A DNA stretch of 64,000 nt from Microvirga lenta (GTDB lineage: Bacteria; Pseudomonadota; Alphaproteobacteria; Rhizobiales; Beijerinckiaceae). This document shows, piece after piece, positions 52,750-62,537 of the stretch; the stretch's first letter is position 1, and every line of letters starts with the position of its first letter. The stretch is from contig NZ_JAJBBR010000004.1 of assembly GCF_020532555.1 (NCBI RefSeq), positions 372,001 through 436,000 of the forward strand, in the 5' to 3' direction. The notes under the pieces are model-generated. The model worked only from the letters and a program-made list of their open reading frames with translations. It had not been told where the DNA came from and did no database searches. A program made the position numbers and the translations under genes.

Positions 52750-54789
52750 ATGCCGACCGCCCGAGCGCCCCTTCCCGTACCGCCGCCGCCCGAGACGGAG
52801 ATCCAGCCGCCGGGCGTCCCCGGCATCAGCGGTCTGATGACCCTGGCGGTCAGCGTCGTGGTCCTGGCGGCGCTCTATATCGGCCAGGACGTCTTCCTGC
52901 CGGTCGTGCTCGCCATCCTCCTGGCCTTCGTTCTGGCTCCTTTCGTCGACCTGCTGAGGCGTTGGCATCTCGGCCGCGTGCCCTCCGTCATCATCGCAGT
53001 TCTCCTCGCTCTCGGGATCATCGTGGCGCTCGGCACCGTCATCGGCTTTCAGGTTGCCGGGCTCGCCACCGACCTGCCGCGGTACCAGACCACCATCCGG
53101 GAAAAGGTCGGCTCCCTGCGGGAAGGAACGATCGGACGCCTGCCCTCCCTGCTGAAGGAGTTCAACAGCGCCGTGGAGGAGGGGACGAAGGAGGCCGTCG
53201 AGACGCCCCCTGCGTCCTCCGCCGCCGTCCCGGCGGATCCGCCTGCGCCGGAGCCCGGGCCTCTCCCGGTCGAGGTGCATGAGCGGGAGCCTACGCCCCT
53301 CGAGATCGCCCGAAGCATTGCCGTGCCGCTGCTGCATCCGCTTACGACGACAGGCATCGTCTTCGTGGTCCTGATCTTCATTCTCCTGCAGCGGGAGGAC
53401 CTGCGGGACAGGATGATCCGGCTGTTCGGCTCGACGGATCTGCATCGGACCACGGCCGCCATGGACGATGCGGCGCGGCGTCTCAGCCGCTATTTCCTCA
53501 CCCAACTGGCGCTCAACTCGGCCTTCGGCGTCTTCGTCGGCATCGGTCTGTGGCTGATCGGCGTGCCGAGCCCCGCCCTGTGGGGCGTCTTCACCACGCT
53601 CATGCGGTTCGTGCCCTATATCGGCTCCTTCCTGGCGGCCGCCTTCCCGGTTCTGCTCGCCGCAGCGGTCGATCCCGGCTGGTCCATGGCGCTCATGACC
53701 TTGGCCCTCTTCCTGATCAGCGAGCCGCTGATGGGGCATGTGGTCGAGCCTCTGGTCTATGGACAGAGCACGGGCCTGTCCCCGTTCGCGGTCGTGATCT
53801 CGGCGATCTTCTGGACCTGGATCTGGGGCCCTGTCGGCCTTCTCATCGCAACCCCCCTGACCCTCTGTCTCGTCGTGCTCGGACGGCATGTGGAGAGGCT
53901 GGAATTCCTCGACGTGCTCCTGGGCGACCGCCCGGCCCTGACACCGGCCGAGAACCTCTACCAGCGCATGCTGGCGGGCGATCCGGACGAGGCGCTGGAA
54001 TCGGCCGAGGTCCTCCTCAAGGAGCGCTCGCTCACGTCGTACTACGACGAAGTGGCCCTCAAGGGGCTCCAGCTTGCGGCCAACGACGCGAACCGCGGTG
54101 TGCTCACGGGCCGCCAGCTCGAGCAGGTGAAGGAAGTCGCCCAGGCGCTCGTGCATGACCTGGGAACCCACGACGACATCGAGCCGGAGCCCGACGAAAC
54201 CGACGACGAGCCTGTTGCCTCGCCGCAGAGCGCCAAGCCCGACATCAAGGAGCCTGCGATCGAGGGCGACCCGCGCGAGGAGGACATTCCCGACGCCTGG
54301 AGGGCGTCCGGCGCCGTCATGTGCATCGCAGGCCGCGGGCCGCTCGATGATGCCGCCGCCGACATGCTGGCCCAGCTCCTGGGCAAGCATGGTCTCGGAA
54401 CCCGCACCATTCCGCACGCGGATGTCTCGCGGGCCGCGATCTTCAACCTCGATGCGACCGGCGTTCAGATGGTCTGCGTCTGCTACCTCGAGATCGGCGG
54501 AACGCCAGCGCATCTGCGCTATCTCCTGAGGCGTCTGCGCAAACAGGTTCCCAATGCCCCCATTCTGGTGGGATTGTGGCCCGCCGACGACAAGGTCCTG
54601 CAGGACGAAGCGCTGCGCAAAACTCTCGGGGCGGATTATTACGTCGCGTCCCTGCGCGACGGCGTGGTCTGCTGCCTGAAGGTCGCCACCAACAAGGCCA
54701 AGGCGCCCGACGAGAACAGCGCCGCACCGGCGGCGCCGCCGCCCGCGGAGGGAGCGGAGGCTGTCAAGCGCCTGCCGCTGCCCGCATGA
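52750..54789 (+). CDS. AI-2E/PerM-family transporter with C-terminal soluble domain
   Basis: A 679-aa protein, nearly twice the usual family length. Residues about 30-400 are an AI-2E/PerM permease (PF01594): hydrophobic segments, a charged insert around residues 130-190 and the closing pattern GPVGLLIATPLTLCLVVLGRH. Residues 400-475 form a charged helical linker, then an acidic low-complexity part and a Rossmann-like domain around 515-640 (SGAVMCIAGRGPLDDAAADMLAQLL), reminiscent of a cobalamin-binding fold but without a clear DxHxxG. The substrate is unknown; members export signalling molecules or Na+ antiport. Tail-to-tail with dppF. Confidence 0.82.
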   Translation: MPTARAPLPVPPPPETEIQPPGVPGISGLMTLAVSVVVLAALYIGQDVFLPVVLAILLAFVLAPFVDLLRRWHLGRVPSVIIAVLLALGIIVALGTVIGFQVAGLATDLPRYQTTIREKVGSLREGTIGRLPSLLKEFNSAVEEGTKEAVETPPASSAAVPADPPAPEPGPLPVEVHEREPTPLEIARSIAVPLLHPLTTTGIVFVVLIFILLQREDLRDRMIRLFGSTDLHRTTAAMDDAARRLSRYFLTQLALNSAFGVFVGIGLWLIGVPSPALWGVFTTLMRFVPYIGSFLAAAFPVLLAAAVDPGWSMALMTLALFLISEPLMGHVVEPLVYGQSTGLSPFAVVISAIFWTWIWGPVGLLIATPLTLCLVVLGRHVERLEFLDVLLGDRPALTPAENLYQRMLAGDPDEALESAEVLLKERSLTSYYDEVALKGLQLAANDANRGVLTGRQLEQVKEVAQALVHDLGTHDDIEPEPDETDDEPVASPQSAKPDIKEPAIEGDPREEDIPDAWRASGAVMCIAGRGPLDDAAADMLAQLLGKHGLGTRTIPHADVSRAAIFNLDATGVQMVCVCYLEIGGTPAHLRYLLRRLRKQVPNAPILVGLWPADDKVLQDEALRKTLGADYYVASLRDGVVCCLKVATNKAKAPDENSAAPAAPPPAEGAEAVKRLPLPA

Positions 54790-54801
54790 GCCGGCGGCTT
54801 G

Positions 54802-55785
54802 TCAGGCCGCCGTCTCCTTGAGGAAGTTTTCCGCATAGTGGCAGGCCACGTAGCGCCCGTCGAGAAGTCGGGGCTGCGGCCGCTCCACCTTGCAGCGGTC
54901 CGTTACATAGGGGCAGCGGGTTGAGAACACGCACCCTTGCGGCGGGTTGAGCGGCGAGGGCAGCTCCCCTTTCAGCACGATGCGCTTGCGCTTCACGCCT
55001 GTGATGCCGGGCGTCGAAGACAGGAGCGCCTGGGTATAGGGATGGAGCGGACGCGCATAGATGCGCTCCTTCGGCCCCTGCTCGACCGCGTGCCCCAGAT
55101 ACATGACGAGCACGTCGTGGGCGATGTGCCGGACGACGCCGAGATCGTGCGAGATGAACAGATAGGCGAGGCCCATCTCCGCCTGGAGATCCGCCAGGAG
55201 GTTCAGGACCTGCGCCTGGATCGACACGTCCAGGGCCGAGACCGGCTCGTCGGCCACGACGAGCTTCGGCGAGAGCATCAGCGCGCGGGCGATGGCGATG
55301 CGCTGCCGCTGGCCGCCCGAGAACATGTGGGGATAGCGGTTGTAGTGCTCGGGCCGCAGGCCCACCTTCGCCATCATGGCCCGCGCCCGCTCGGTGCGCT
55401 CGCCCGACGGCAGATTGGTGTTGATGGCGAGCGGCTCCTCCAGGATCGTGCCCACCTTCTTGCGCGGGTTGAGGGAGCCGTAGGGGTTCTGGAACACGAA
55501 CTGCACGGTGCGGCGCAGGTCCTTGGCCTTGCCGGCCGGCGGATTGACCGCGTCCATACCGTCCAGGGTGAGGGAGCCCTCGGTCGGCTTCTCGATCAGG
55601 GTCACCATGCGAGCGAGGGTAGACTTGCCGCAGCCGGATTCGCCCACCACCGCCAGGGTCTTGCCCGGCTCGATGGAAAACGAGATGCCACCTACGGCCT
55701 GAAGGCGGCCGGGCTCCTTGAACAGGCCCTGCTTCACCTCGTAGACACGCTTCAGGCCCTTGGCTTCAACGATGGGGGCGCTCAC
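54802..55785 (-). CDS. dppF: Dipeptide ABC transporter ATP-binding protein DppF
   Basis: A 327-aa ATPase of the Dpp/Opp importers. Walker [10 protein letters not shown], signature [15 protein letters not shown] and Walker [13 protein letters not shown] are clear; the C-terminus carries the oligopeptide_HPY region ([19 protein letters not shown]) typical of DppD/DppF. Its ATG overlaps the dppD stop (ATGA). Last gene of the dpp operon, ending 12 bases from the AI-2E transporter gene. Confidence 0.93.
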   Translation of the reverse strand: MSAPIVEAKGLKRVYEVKQGLFKEPGRLQAVGGISFSIEPGKTLAVVGESGCGKSTLARMVTLIEKPTEGSLTLDGMDAVNPPAGKAKDLRRTVQFVFQNPYGSLNPRKKVGTILEEPLAINTNLPSGERTERARAMMAKVGLRPEHYNRYPHMFSGGQRQRIAIARALMLSPKLVVADEPVSALDVSIQAQVLNLLADLQAEMGLAYLFISHDLGVVRHIAHDVLVMYLGHAVEQGPKERIYARPLHPYTQALLSSTPGITGVKRKRIVLKGELPSPLNPPQGCVFSTRCPYVTDRCKVERPQPRLLDGRYVACHYAENFLKETAA

Positions 55786-56801
55786 GATGCGGCCTCCGCT
55801 CCGACAGGATGATCAGCTTGGATTTCGGCATTCCGGTTCGGATCGCCGAGCGGATAGTGGCAACGGATCTGGCCGCCGGCCCAGGGCCTCAGGTCAGGCC
55901 GCACGTTGCGCGAATGCTCGGTCGCATAGGCGCAGCGCGGGCTGAACAGACAGCCCCTCGGCCGGTCGTAGAGACCCGGCACCACGCCCGGAATGGTGGC
56001 GAGGCGCGTGGCGCCCTCGCTCCGTTCCGGCAGGGCGGCGAGAAGGGCCGCCGTATAGGGGTGCTGAGGCGAGTCGAAGAGATCGGCGGCCGAGCGCTCC
56101 TCCATGATCTGGCCCGCATACATCACCATCACCCGCCGCGCCGTCTCGGCGACGACGCCCATGTTGTGGGTGATCATGACGAGGGCCATGTTCCGCTCCT
56201 TCTGCAGGGTCATCAGAAGGTCGAGGATCTGGGCCTGGATCGTCACGTCGAGAGCGGTCGTCGGCTCGTCGGCGATGAGCAGCTTCGGATTGCAGGCGAT
56301 GGCCATCGCGATCATCACGCGCTGGTTCATGCCGCCCGAGAGCTGGTGCGGAAAGGCCGAGAGGCGGCTTTCCGCCGACGGGATGCCCACCTGCTCCAGG
56401 AGCTCGATGGCCCGCCGCCGCGCCGCCTTGCGGTCCATGCCTTCGTGCAGGCGCAGGGTCTCGGCAAGCTGGAAGCCGATGGTGAACGACGGGTTGAGAC
56501 TCGTGGTCGGCTCCTGGAAGATCATCGCCACGTCCTTGCCCGTGAGCTTGCGCCGCTCGGATTCGGACATGGTCAGGAGATCGCGACCGTTGAAGGTGAG
56601 CTTGTCGGCCTTCACGCGGCCAGGAAACGGGATGAGGCCCATGACGGCCAGCATCGTGACGCTCTTGCCGGAGCCGGATTCGCCGACGACGCCGAGCACC
56701 TCGCCCTCGTCGAGCGTGAGGCTCACTCCGTCCACGGCGCGCATGACGCCGCCCTGGGTCGGAAATTCGACCGATAGGTTTTCAATTTCGAGAAGGGCCA
56801 T
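55782..56801 (-). CDS. dppD: Dipeptide ABC transporter ATP-binding protein DppD
   Basis: A 339-aa ATPase. Walker [10 protein letters not shown], signature [15 protein letters not shown] and the Walker [12 protein letters not shown]; the C-terminal [19 protein letters not shown] block is the oligopeptide_HPY domain. With DppF it drives peptide import through DppBC. The start lies three bases after the dppC stop. Confidence 0.93.
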   Translation of the reverse strand: MALLEIENLSVEFPTQGGVMRAVDGVSLTLDEGEVLGVVGESGSGKSVTMLAVMGLIPFPGRVKADKLTFNGRDLLTMSESERRKLTGKDVAMIFQEPTTSLNPSFTIGFQLAETLRLHEGMDRKAARRRAIELLEQVGIPSAESRLSAFPHQLSGGMNQRVMIAMAIACNPKLLIADEPTTALDVTIQAQILDLLMTLQKERNMALVMITHNMGVVAETARRVMVMYAGQIMEERSAADLFDSPQHPYTAALLAALPERSEGATRLATIPGVVPGLYDRPRGCLFSPRCAYATEHSRNVRPDLRPWAGGQIRCHYPLGDPNRNAEIQADHPVGAEAAS

Positions 56802-56804
56802 GTC

Positions 56805-57716
56805 TTAGCGCTTCAGTTTGGGATCGAGGGCGTCGCGGAGACCGTCCCCGAGGAGATTGAAGGCAAGCACCGTGATGAGGATCGCAAGACCCGGGAAGGT
56901 CACGACCCACCAGGCACGGAGCACGAATTCGCGGGCATCCGCCAGCATGGTGCCCCATTCGGGCGAGGGCGGCTGAGCGCCGAGGCCGAGGAAGCCCAGG
57001 GCTGCGGCGTCCAGGATCGCGGTCGAGATGCCGAGGGACGCCTGCACGATGAGAGGCGCCGTGCAGTTGGGCAGCACTTCCCTGAACATCAGCCGCGCCG
57101 TGCCGGCGCCGCTCACACGGGCCGCCGTCACGTAATCCTTGGATGTCTCGGTGATGACCGCCGCACGCGCAAGGCGCACGTAATGCGGCAAAATCACCAG
57201 GGCGACCGCCAGCATGGAGTTCATGAGGCCGGGACCCAGCACCGCGACGATCACGATGGCGAGGAGGAGGCTCGGCAGGGTGAGGATGATGTCCATCAGG
57301 CGCATGATGAAGATCTCGGTCAGGCCCCGGAAGAAGCCGGCCACGAGACCGAGCACGGTGCCGATCACGATGGAGATCGCCACGACGACGATGCCGATGA
57401 GCAGGGACAGGCGGGCGCCGTAGATCAGACGGGACAGGATGTCCCGGCCGATCGGATCGGTGCCCAGGGGATAGGCGATGGAGCCGCCCTCCTGCCAGAA
57501 AGGCGGCTGGAGCGCGATTGTCGTATTGGTCACGTAGGGCGAATGCGGCGCCAGCACGTCGGCCAGCAGAGCCACCAGCACCACCGCGATGATGATGACG
57601 AGTCCGGCCACGGCGCCGTGATTGGCGCTGAAATAGCCCCAGAACTCGCGCAGTGGATGAGGAGGAGTGGCCGTATGTGCGGCGGCCGGGGGAGCTTCCA
57701 TGGTTTCAGCGGTCAT
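56805..57716 (-). CDS. dppC: Dipeptide ABC transporter permease DppC
   Basis: A 303-aa inner-membrane permease with six hydrophobic segments, the N-terminal OppC-type leader and the EAA loop (SGAGTARLMFREVLPNC). A longer open frame continues upstream but runs into dppB in another phase, so ATG 57716 is used; it overlaps the dppB stop (ATGA). Confidence 0.92.
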   Translation of the reverse strand: MTAETMEAPPAAAHTATPPHPLREFWGYFSANHGAVAGLVIIIAVVLVALLADVLAPHSPYVTNTTIALQPPFWQEGGSIAYPLGTDPIGRDILSRLIYGARLSLLIGIVVVAISIVIGTVLGLVAGFFRGLTEIFIMRLMDIILTLPSLLLAIVIVAVLGPGLMNSMLAVALVILPHYVRLARAAVITETSKDYVTAARVSGAGTARLMFREVLPNCTAPLIVQASLGISTAILDAAALGFLGLGAQPPSPEWGTMLADAREFVLRAWWVVTFPGLAILITVLAFNLLGDGLRDALDPKLKR

Positions 57717-58723
57717 CGGTGGTGCCTGATGCGCGGATTGATGAGACCGTAGGTGAGATCGACGAGCAGGTTGACGCTCATCACGACAATGCCGAGGAGG
57801 AGCGCGCCGCCCTGCAGCACGGGATAGTCGCGCCGGAAGATGGCGTCGATGAGCCATTTGCCGACCCCGGGCCAGGAGAAGATCGTCTCGGTCAGGATCG
57901 CGCCCGTGAAGAGCACGCCGACCTGCAGGCCGATGACCGTGACCACCGGGATCAAGGCGTTGCGCAGGGCATGGAGCGCGATGATGCGGAAGCGGGACAG
58001 GCCCTTGGCCTTGGCCGTGCGGATGTAGTCCTCGCCCAGCACCTCCAGCATGGCCGAGCGGGTCATGCGGGCGATCACGGCCAGGGGAACGGTGCCGAGC
58101 ACGATCGTCGGCAGGATCAGGTGCCGGACGGCGGACCAGAACGCGCCCTCTTCCTCGGACAAGAGCGTATCGATCAGCAGGAAGCCGGTGATGGGCTCGA
58201 TATAGTACAGGACGTCGATGCGTCCCGAGACCGGCGTCAGGTCGAACTGGACCGAGAACAGCAGGATGAGGATCAGGCCCCACCAGAAGATCGGCATCGA
58301 GTATCCGGTCAGCGAAATGCCCATCACGCCGTGGTCGAAGATGGAATTTCGCCGGATGGCCGCCAGCATTCCGGCGGGGAGGCCGATCAGCAGGGCGAAG
58401 AGAATGGCGCAGACCGCGAGCTCGATGGTGGCCGGAAACAGTTCCGAGAACTCGCTCAGAACAGGCTCCTGCGTGATCATCGACTTGCCCAGATCCCCTT
58501 GGAGCACACGGGCAAGATAGATGCCGTACTGGACGAGGATCGGCTGATCGAAGCCATATTCCTTGCGCAGCTGCTCGTGGCGCGCAGGGTCGATCCCGCG
58601 TTCGCCAGCAAGGGTTTCGATAGGGTCGCCCGGGACGAGGCGGATGAGAAAGAAGGCGAGCAGCGTGATCCCGAGGAAGGTCGGGATGACAAGGCTGACG
58701 CGGGTGAGAATGAAGCGGAGCAT
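57713..58723 (-). CDS. dppB: Dipeptide ABC transporter permease DppB
   Basis: A 336-aa inner-membrane permease. The N-terminal FLGITLLAFFLIRLVPGDPIE is the DppB signature, and the C-terminal EAA loop (AKGLSRFRIIALHALRNALIPV) is intact. It follows an intrinsic terminator after dppA and has only a weak Shine-Dalgarno, both of which would reduce its expression relative to DppA. Confidence 0.93.
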   Translation of the reverse strand: MLRFILTRVSLVIPTFLGITLLAFFLIRLVPGDPIETLAGERGIDPARHEQLRKEYGFDQPILVQYGIYLARVLQGDLGKSMITQEPVLSEFSELFPATIELAVCAILFALLIGLPAGMLAAIRRNSIFDHGVMGISLTGYSMPIFWWGLILILLFSVQFDLTPVSGRIDVLYYIEPITGFLLIDTLLSEEEGAFWSAVRHLILPTIVLGTVPLAVIARMTRSAMLEVLGEDYIRTAKAKGLSRFRIIALHALRNALIPVVTVIGLQVGVLFTGAILTETIFSWPGVGKWLIDAIFRRDYPVLQGGALLLGIVVMSVNLLVDLTYGLINPRIRHHR

Positions 58724-58734
58724 CGTCGCAATGT

Positions 58735-58767
58735 AAAAAGGCGGAGCGGCGCCGAGGCCGCTCCGCC
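58735..58767 (-). terminator. Intrinsic terminator (attenuator) between dppA and dppB
   Basis: A perfect 11-bp stem (GGCGGAGCGGC / GCCGCTCCGCC) with a six-base loop; on the minus strand it is followed by TTTTTA. It lies 19 bases after the dppA stop and before dppB, so part of transcription should stop after dppA. Confidence 0.88.
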
Positions 58768-58786
58768 AGAGGTTGAGTGTTGAGGC

Positions 58787-60388
58787 TTACTTGCCCTTGA
58801 TATCCACGCCGTAGAAGGTGTGGCGACCGAAGGGGGAGAGCTTGAAGTCGACGACTTCCTTGCGGACAGGCTTCAGCTGCACCGCGTGAGCCACGGTGAA
58901 CCAGGGAGCCTGATCCTTGAAGATCACCTGAGCCTGCTCGTAGAGCTTGGTGCGCTCGGCCTGATCGGTCGTGACCTTCGCCTTCGTCACGAGATCGTCG
59001 AAGGGCTTGTGGCACCACTTCGCGATGTTCGAGCCGGAAGCCGACTGTGCCGAGGCGCAGCCGAGCAGGGTGTGCAGGAAGTTGTCCGGATCGCCGTTGT
59101 CGCCCGTCCAGCCGAGCTGAGCCATCTGGTGCTCGCCGGCCTGGGCCCGCTTGCGATACTCGCCCCACTCGAAGCTCTTGATCTCGGCCTTCACGCCGAT
59201 CTTGGCGAGGTCGGCCTGCATGAGCTCGGCGATGCGGCGCGCATTCGGGTTGTACGGACGCTGGACCGGCATGGCCCACAGGTCCGTCTCGAGGCCGTTC
59301 GGGTAGCCGGCTTCGGCCAGGAGCTTCTTGGCGGCTTCCGGATCGTACTCGTATTCCTTCACGGCCTCGTTGTACGACCACATGGACGGCGGGATCGGGT
59401 TCTTGGCGGGAACGCCGCTGCCGAGGAACACCGCGTCGACGATGGCCTTCTTGTTGATGGCCATGTTGACGGCCTTGCGGACGCGCACGTCGTCGAAAGG
59501 CTTCTTGGTGGTCTGGAAGGCGAGGTAGCCGACGTTCAGGCCGGGCTGCTCGAGAATCTGGACGTTGGCATCCTTCTTCATCGCCTCGAGGTCAGCCGGG
59601 TTCGGATACGGCATGACGTGGCATTCGCCCTTCTGGAGCTTCGCCCAGCGCACGGAGGCATCCGGGGTGATCGAGAAGATGAGGTCGTCGATCTTCGCCT
59701 TGCCGTTCCAGTATTCAGGGAACGCCTTGTAGCGGATGATGGCGTCCTTCTGGTACTGGACGAGGGAGAACGGACCGGTGCCGATCGGCTCTTGGTCGAT
59801 CTTCTCGGGCGTTCCGGCCTTCAGCATCGCATCGGCGTATTCCTTCGACTGGACGCTCGCCCACATCATGGCGAGGTTGGCGAGGAACGGCGCTTCCGGA
59901 CGGTTCAGGGTGATGCGGACGGTGTAGTCGTCCACCTTCTCGACCGACTTCAGCAGGGCAGGCATGCCCATGTCGTTGAAGTAGGAGTGGTTCGGGCTGG
60001 TCACCTTGAAGTAAGGATTCTCTTCCTTCCACTGGCGCTCGAACATGAAGACCACGTCATCGGCATTGGCCGTGCGCGTGGGCTTGAAGTTCTTGTTGGA
60101 GTGCCACTTGGCGTTCTTGCGCAGATGGAAAGTATAGACGGTGCCGTCCTCGGAAACCTCCCAACGCTCGGCGAGGCTGGGGACGACCTTCGTGCCGCCG
60201 CGCTCGAACTCGACGATGCGGTTGTAGATCTGCTCGCTGGCGTCGAAAGACGTACCGGTGGTGTTGACGCCAGGATAGAAGTTCTCCGGGCTTCCCTCGG
60301 AGCAATAGACGAGGGTTTTGGCCGCAAGCGGAGCGGCGGCCAGGAAGGCCGGAACGCAAACCGCTGCGAAGAGAGCTGATTTCTTCAT
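58787..60388 (-). CDS. dppA: Dipeptide-binding protein DppA (ABC substrate-binding protein)
   Basis: A 533-aa periplasmic protein of the SBP_bac_5 family. Signal peptide of about 24 residues; the mature start TLVYCSEGSPENFYPGVNTTG is characteristic of DppA. The peptide pocket and the disulfide-forming Cys pairs (CSEG, C-x in GCASAQ and KWCHK) are present. It scavenges di- and tripeptides and can bind haem in some species. A strong AGAGGA Shine-Dalgarno is upstream. First gene of dppABCDF. Confidence 0.94.
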   Translation of the reverse strand: MKKSALFAAVCVPAFLAAAPLAAKTLVYCSEGSPENFYPGVNTTGTSFDASEQIYNRIVEFERGGTKVVPSLAERWEVSEDGTVYTFHLRKNAKWHSNKNFKPTRTANADDVVFMFERQWKEENPYFKVTSPNHSYFNDMGMPALLKSVEKVDDYTVRITLNRPEAPFLANLAMMWASVQSKEYADAMLKAGTPEKIDQEPIGTGPFSLVQYQKDAIIRYKAFPEYWNGKAKIDDLIFSITPDASVRWAKLQKGECHVMPYPNPADLEAMKKDANVQILEQPGLNVGYLAFQTTKKPFDDVRVRKAVNMAINKKAIVDAVFLGSGVPAKNPIPPSMWSYNEAVKEYEYDPEAAKKLLAEAGYPNGLETDLWAMPVQRPYNPNARRIAELMQADLAKIGVKAEIKSFEWGEYRKRAQAGEHQMAQLGWTGDNGDPDNFLHTLLGCASAQSASGSNIAKWCHKPFDDLVTKAKVTTDQAERTKLYEQAQVIFKDQAPWFTVAHAVQLKPVRKEVVDFKLSPFGRHTFYGVDIKGK

Positions 60389-60434
60389 TACATTGGTCCT
60401 CTGAGACGGCCACTCATGACCGTTCTGTGACGGA

Positions 60435-60463
60435 GTTAAGGTGCGAAGCCTCAATAAAGTCAA
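60435..60463 (-). promoter_or_regulatory. Candidate housekeeping promoter of dppA
   Basis: On the minus strand TTGACT (60463-60458), a 17-base spacer and CTTAAC (60440-60435) lie 47 bases before the dppA start in an AT-rich 235-base interval. The -35 is good, the -10 is poor. The rest of that interval holds no ORF I can support. Confidence 0.35.
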
Positions 60464-60623
60464 TCTGTCCCGAACACCTTCCAGAATTTTTCGAAAAAAT
60501 ATACCATTTCGTGCCTAAAGCGCAGGGGAATCGGGCGCCTCAATTTTGCGCGATTATGGCCAAGTCCGACGGGATTCTGCGCCGGATGCGCAACCTGCCG
60601 AAAGGTAAGCTTCCCCGCATTTC

Positions 60624-62537
60624 CTAGCCCAGATCGGCACTCTCGGTTCTGCGGATCGCTTCCGTCACCTTCGCGCCGAGTTCCGAGCGGTTGAAGGGCT
60701 TGTGCAGCACCGGATATGTCCCGGGCACCCGTTCGGGGTCGGCATATCCGGTCACGAGGAGGATTCCGAGACCCGGTTGAAGCTTGCGTGCCCTGTCGGC
60801 CAAGTCGAGGCCGGTCATGCCGGGCATGGCGAAGTCGGCGATCAGGAGGTCGAGCTGACTGTCCGTCTTGAGAATGTCGAGAGCGGATGCACCGTCCGCG
60901 GCCTCGACCACCCGGTGTCCCATCTCGCCGAGATAGGCTGCCGTGACGGACCGGACCTCCGCGTCGTCGTCGACCAGCAGAATGCGCACCTTGGCCATGG
61001 GAGCCAGGTCCGACGTCTCCTCCTGATCCGCCCGGGACCTGTCGACGGCGGCACGGGACAGGTAGAGCTCGACCGTCGTGCCGACGCCGACCGTGCTGGT
61101 GATGGCGACCGTGCCGCCGGATTGCTGGGCAAGCCCGTACACCATCGACAGGCCGAGACCCGTGCCCTTGCCGACCTCCTTCGTGGTGAAGAACGGCTCG
61201 AGGACGCGGCTCAGGATCTCCGGCGGCATTCCGGCTCCCGTGTCGGCAACCGAGATCACCACGTAGTCGCCGCGACCCAGATCCGTGACACGTCCTTCCT
61301 CGACCGTTTCGTTCCGGGTCGACAGCGTCAGGACGCCGTTCTCCGCCATGGCGTCGCGGGCATTGATGCACAGATTGAGAACGGCCAGTTCGAGCTGATC
61401 CGGGTCGACCATGGCCATCCACAGATGCTCCGCCAGATCCCGCTCGATCCGGATGACCCCCCCGAGGGTGCGGGTCAGGAGGTCGTTCATGCCGCAGATG
61501 ACCTGATTGACGTCCACCGTCTGCAGCCTGAGGTCCCGTTGCCGGCTGAAGCTCAGGAGCCGCTGGGTCAGGGATGCGCCGCGCTCCGCCGCGTATGTCG
61601 CGTTCTGGAGAAGCCTCGTCAGGCGCGGATCGTCCGGCGCCCGCCGGGAGGCGAGGTCGAGGCTGCCCAGGACCGCCATCAGCAGGTTGTTGAAATCGTG
61701 CGCGACCCCGCCGGCCAGGGTCCCAAGGGCCTGCATCTTGTCGGCCTGCCGCAGGCGGAGCTCCATGACCTTCCGTTCGGTGATGTCCCGTTCGATGGTG
61801 GCGACATTCGTGACGGATCCCGCCTCGTTGAGGATCGGGATGTGGTTGACCAGAAACCACTGCGATGTGCCGTCAGGGCCGTGGCGCTCCTCCGTGCGCT
61901 CGCTCGGCTGGCGCGCAACGATCGCCTTCCTCTCGGCCTCTTCCGCCGACTGTGCCTGCTCGGGCGAGGCAAGCTCGCTCTCCTTGCGGCCGACGCAGGC
62001 TTCCGGCGGAAGATCGAGGCTTTTGGCCTTGCTGGTGTTGAGGCGCACGAAGCGGCCTTCGAGATCCTTGAAGGAGATCTGGTCCCCGGTGCTCTCCATC
62101 AGGCCGCGCAGAAGGGCGCGTTCCGTTTCGAGTTCGCGGGCCAGCAGGCGCCGTTCATAGGCCGATGCCACCATGCTGGAGAGGGCCGCGGGATCCCAGG
62201 GCTTGGGAACATAGGCCATGATCCGGCCCTTGTTCACGGCGCCGATCACGGCCTTGAGGTCGGCATAGCCGGTCAGGAGGATTGCTTCGGCATCGCTCCG
62301 GTGGCGCGCCCGCGCCAGGAATTCGTCGCCCGGCATTTCCGGCATGCGCTGATCGGAGATGATGATCGCGATGTCGGGCTCGTGCTCGATGATGTCGAGC
62401 GCCTTCAGGGGCGACGTGGTCGAAAGGACCCGGTAGTCGTTCTCGAAAAGATCCTCGAGCGCGACAAGGATGTCCGGCTCGTCGTCGACGACCAGGATCG
62501 TGCCGTTCCTTGTAGGGTTGTCGCTCGACAGCGTCAT
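60624..62537 (-). CDS. Hybrid sensor histidine kinase/response regulator (REC-PAS-HK-REC)
   Basis: A 637-aa cytosolic signalling protein. Order: receiver (residues 12-125, phospho-Asp D62 in SDQRMP), coiled linker, PAS (about 140-255), HisKA with His280 in AGGVAHDFNN, HATPase (DTGAGMPPEI and GKGTGLGLSMV), and a second receiver with D568 in IADFAMPGMTG. There is no membrane segment or DNA-binding output, so it must signal through other proteins. Its ATG overlaps the stop of the upstream hybrid kinase (ATGA), so the two are made together and probably form a phosphorelay. Confidence 0.9.
   Translation of the reverse strand: MTLSSDNPTRNGTILVVDDEPDILVALEDLFENDYRVLSTTSPLKALDIIEHEPDIAIIISDQRMPEMPGDEFLARARHRSDAEAILLTGYADLKAVIGAVNKGRIMAYVPKPWDPAALSSMVASAYERRLLARELETERALLRGLMESTGDQISFKDLEGRFVRLNTSKAKSLDLPPEACVGRKESELASPEQAQSAEEAERKAIVARQPSERTEERHGPDGTSQWFLVNHIPILNEAGSVTNVATIERDITERKVMELRLRQADKMQALGTLAGGVAHDFNNLLMAVLGSLDLASRRAPDDPRLTRLLQNATYAAERGASLTQRLLSFSRQRDLRLQTVDVNQVICGMNDLLTRTLGGVIRIERDLAEHLWMAMVDPDQLELAVLNLCINARDAMAENGVLTLSTRNETVEEGRVTDLGRGDYVVISVADTGAGMPPEILSRVLEPFFTTKEVGKGTGLGLSMVYGLAQQSGGTVAITSTVGVGTTVELYLSRAAVDRSRADQEETSDLAPMAKVRILLVDDDAEVRSVTAAYLGEMGHRVVEAADGASALDILKTDSQLDLLIADFAMPGMTGLDLADRARKLQPGLGILLVTGYADPERVPGTYPVLHKPFNRSELGAKVTEAIRRTESADLG

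Noticed and set aside
54792-54812. 7-bp inverted repeat across the 3' ends of the AI-2E and dppF genes
   Set aside because: One arm lies inside dppF and there is no T-run. The arms are G/C-only and can occur by chance in this composition.
57717-59381. In-frame upstream extension of dppC to 858 codons
   Set aside because: The extension is the shifted frame of dppB and dppA; DppC homology starts at 57716.
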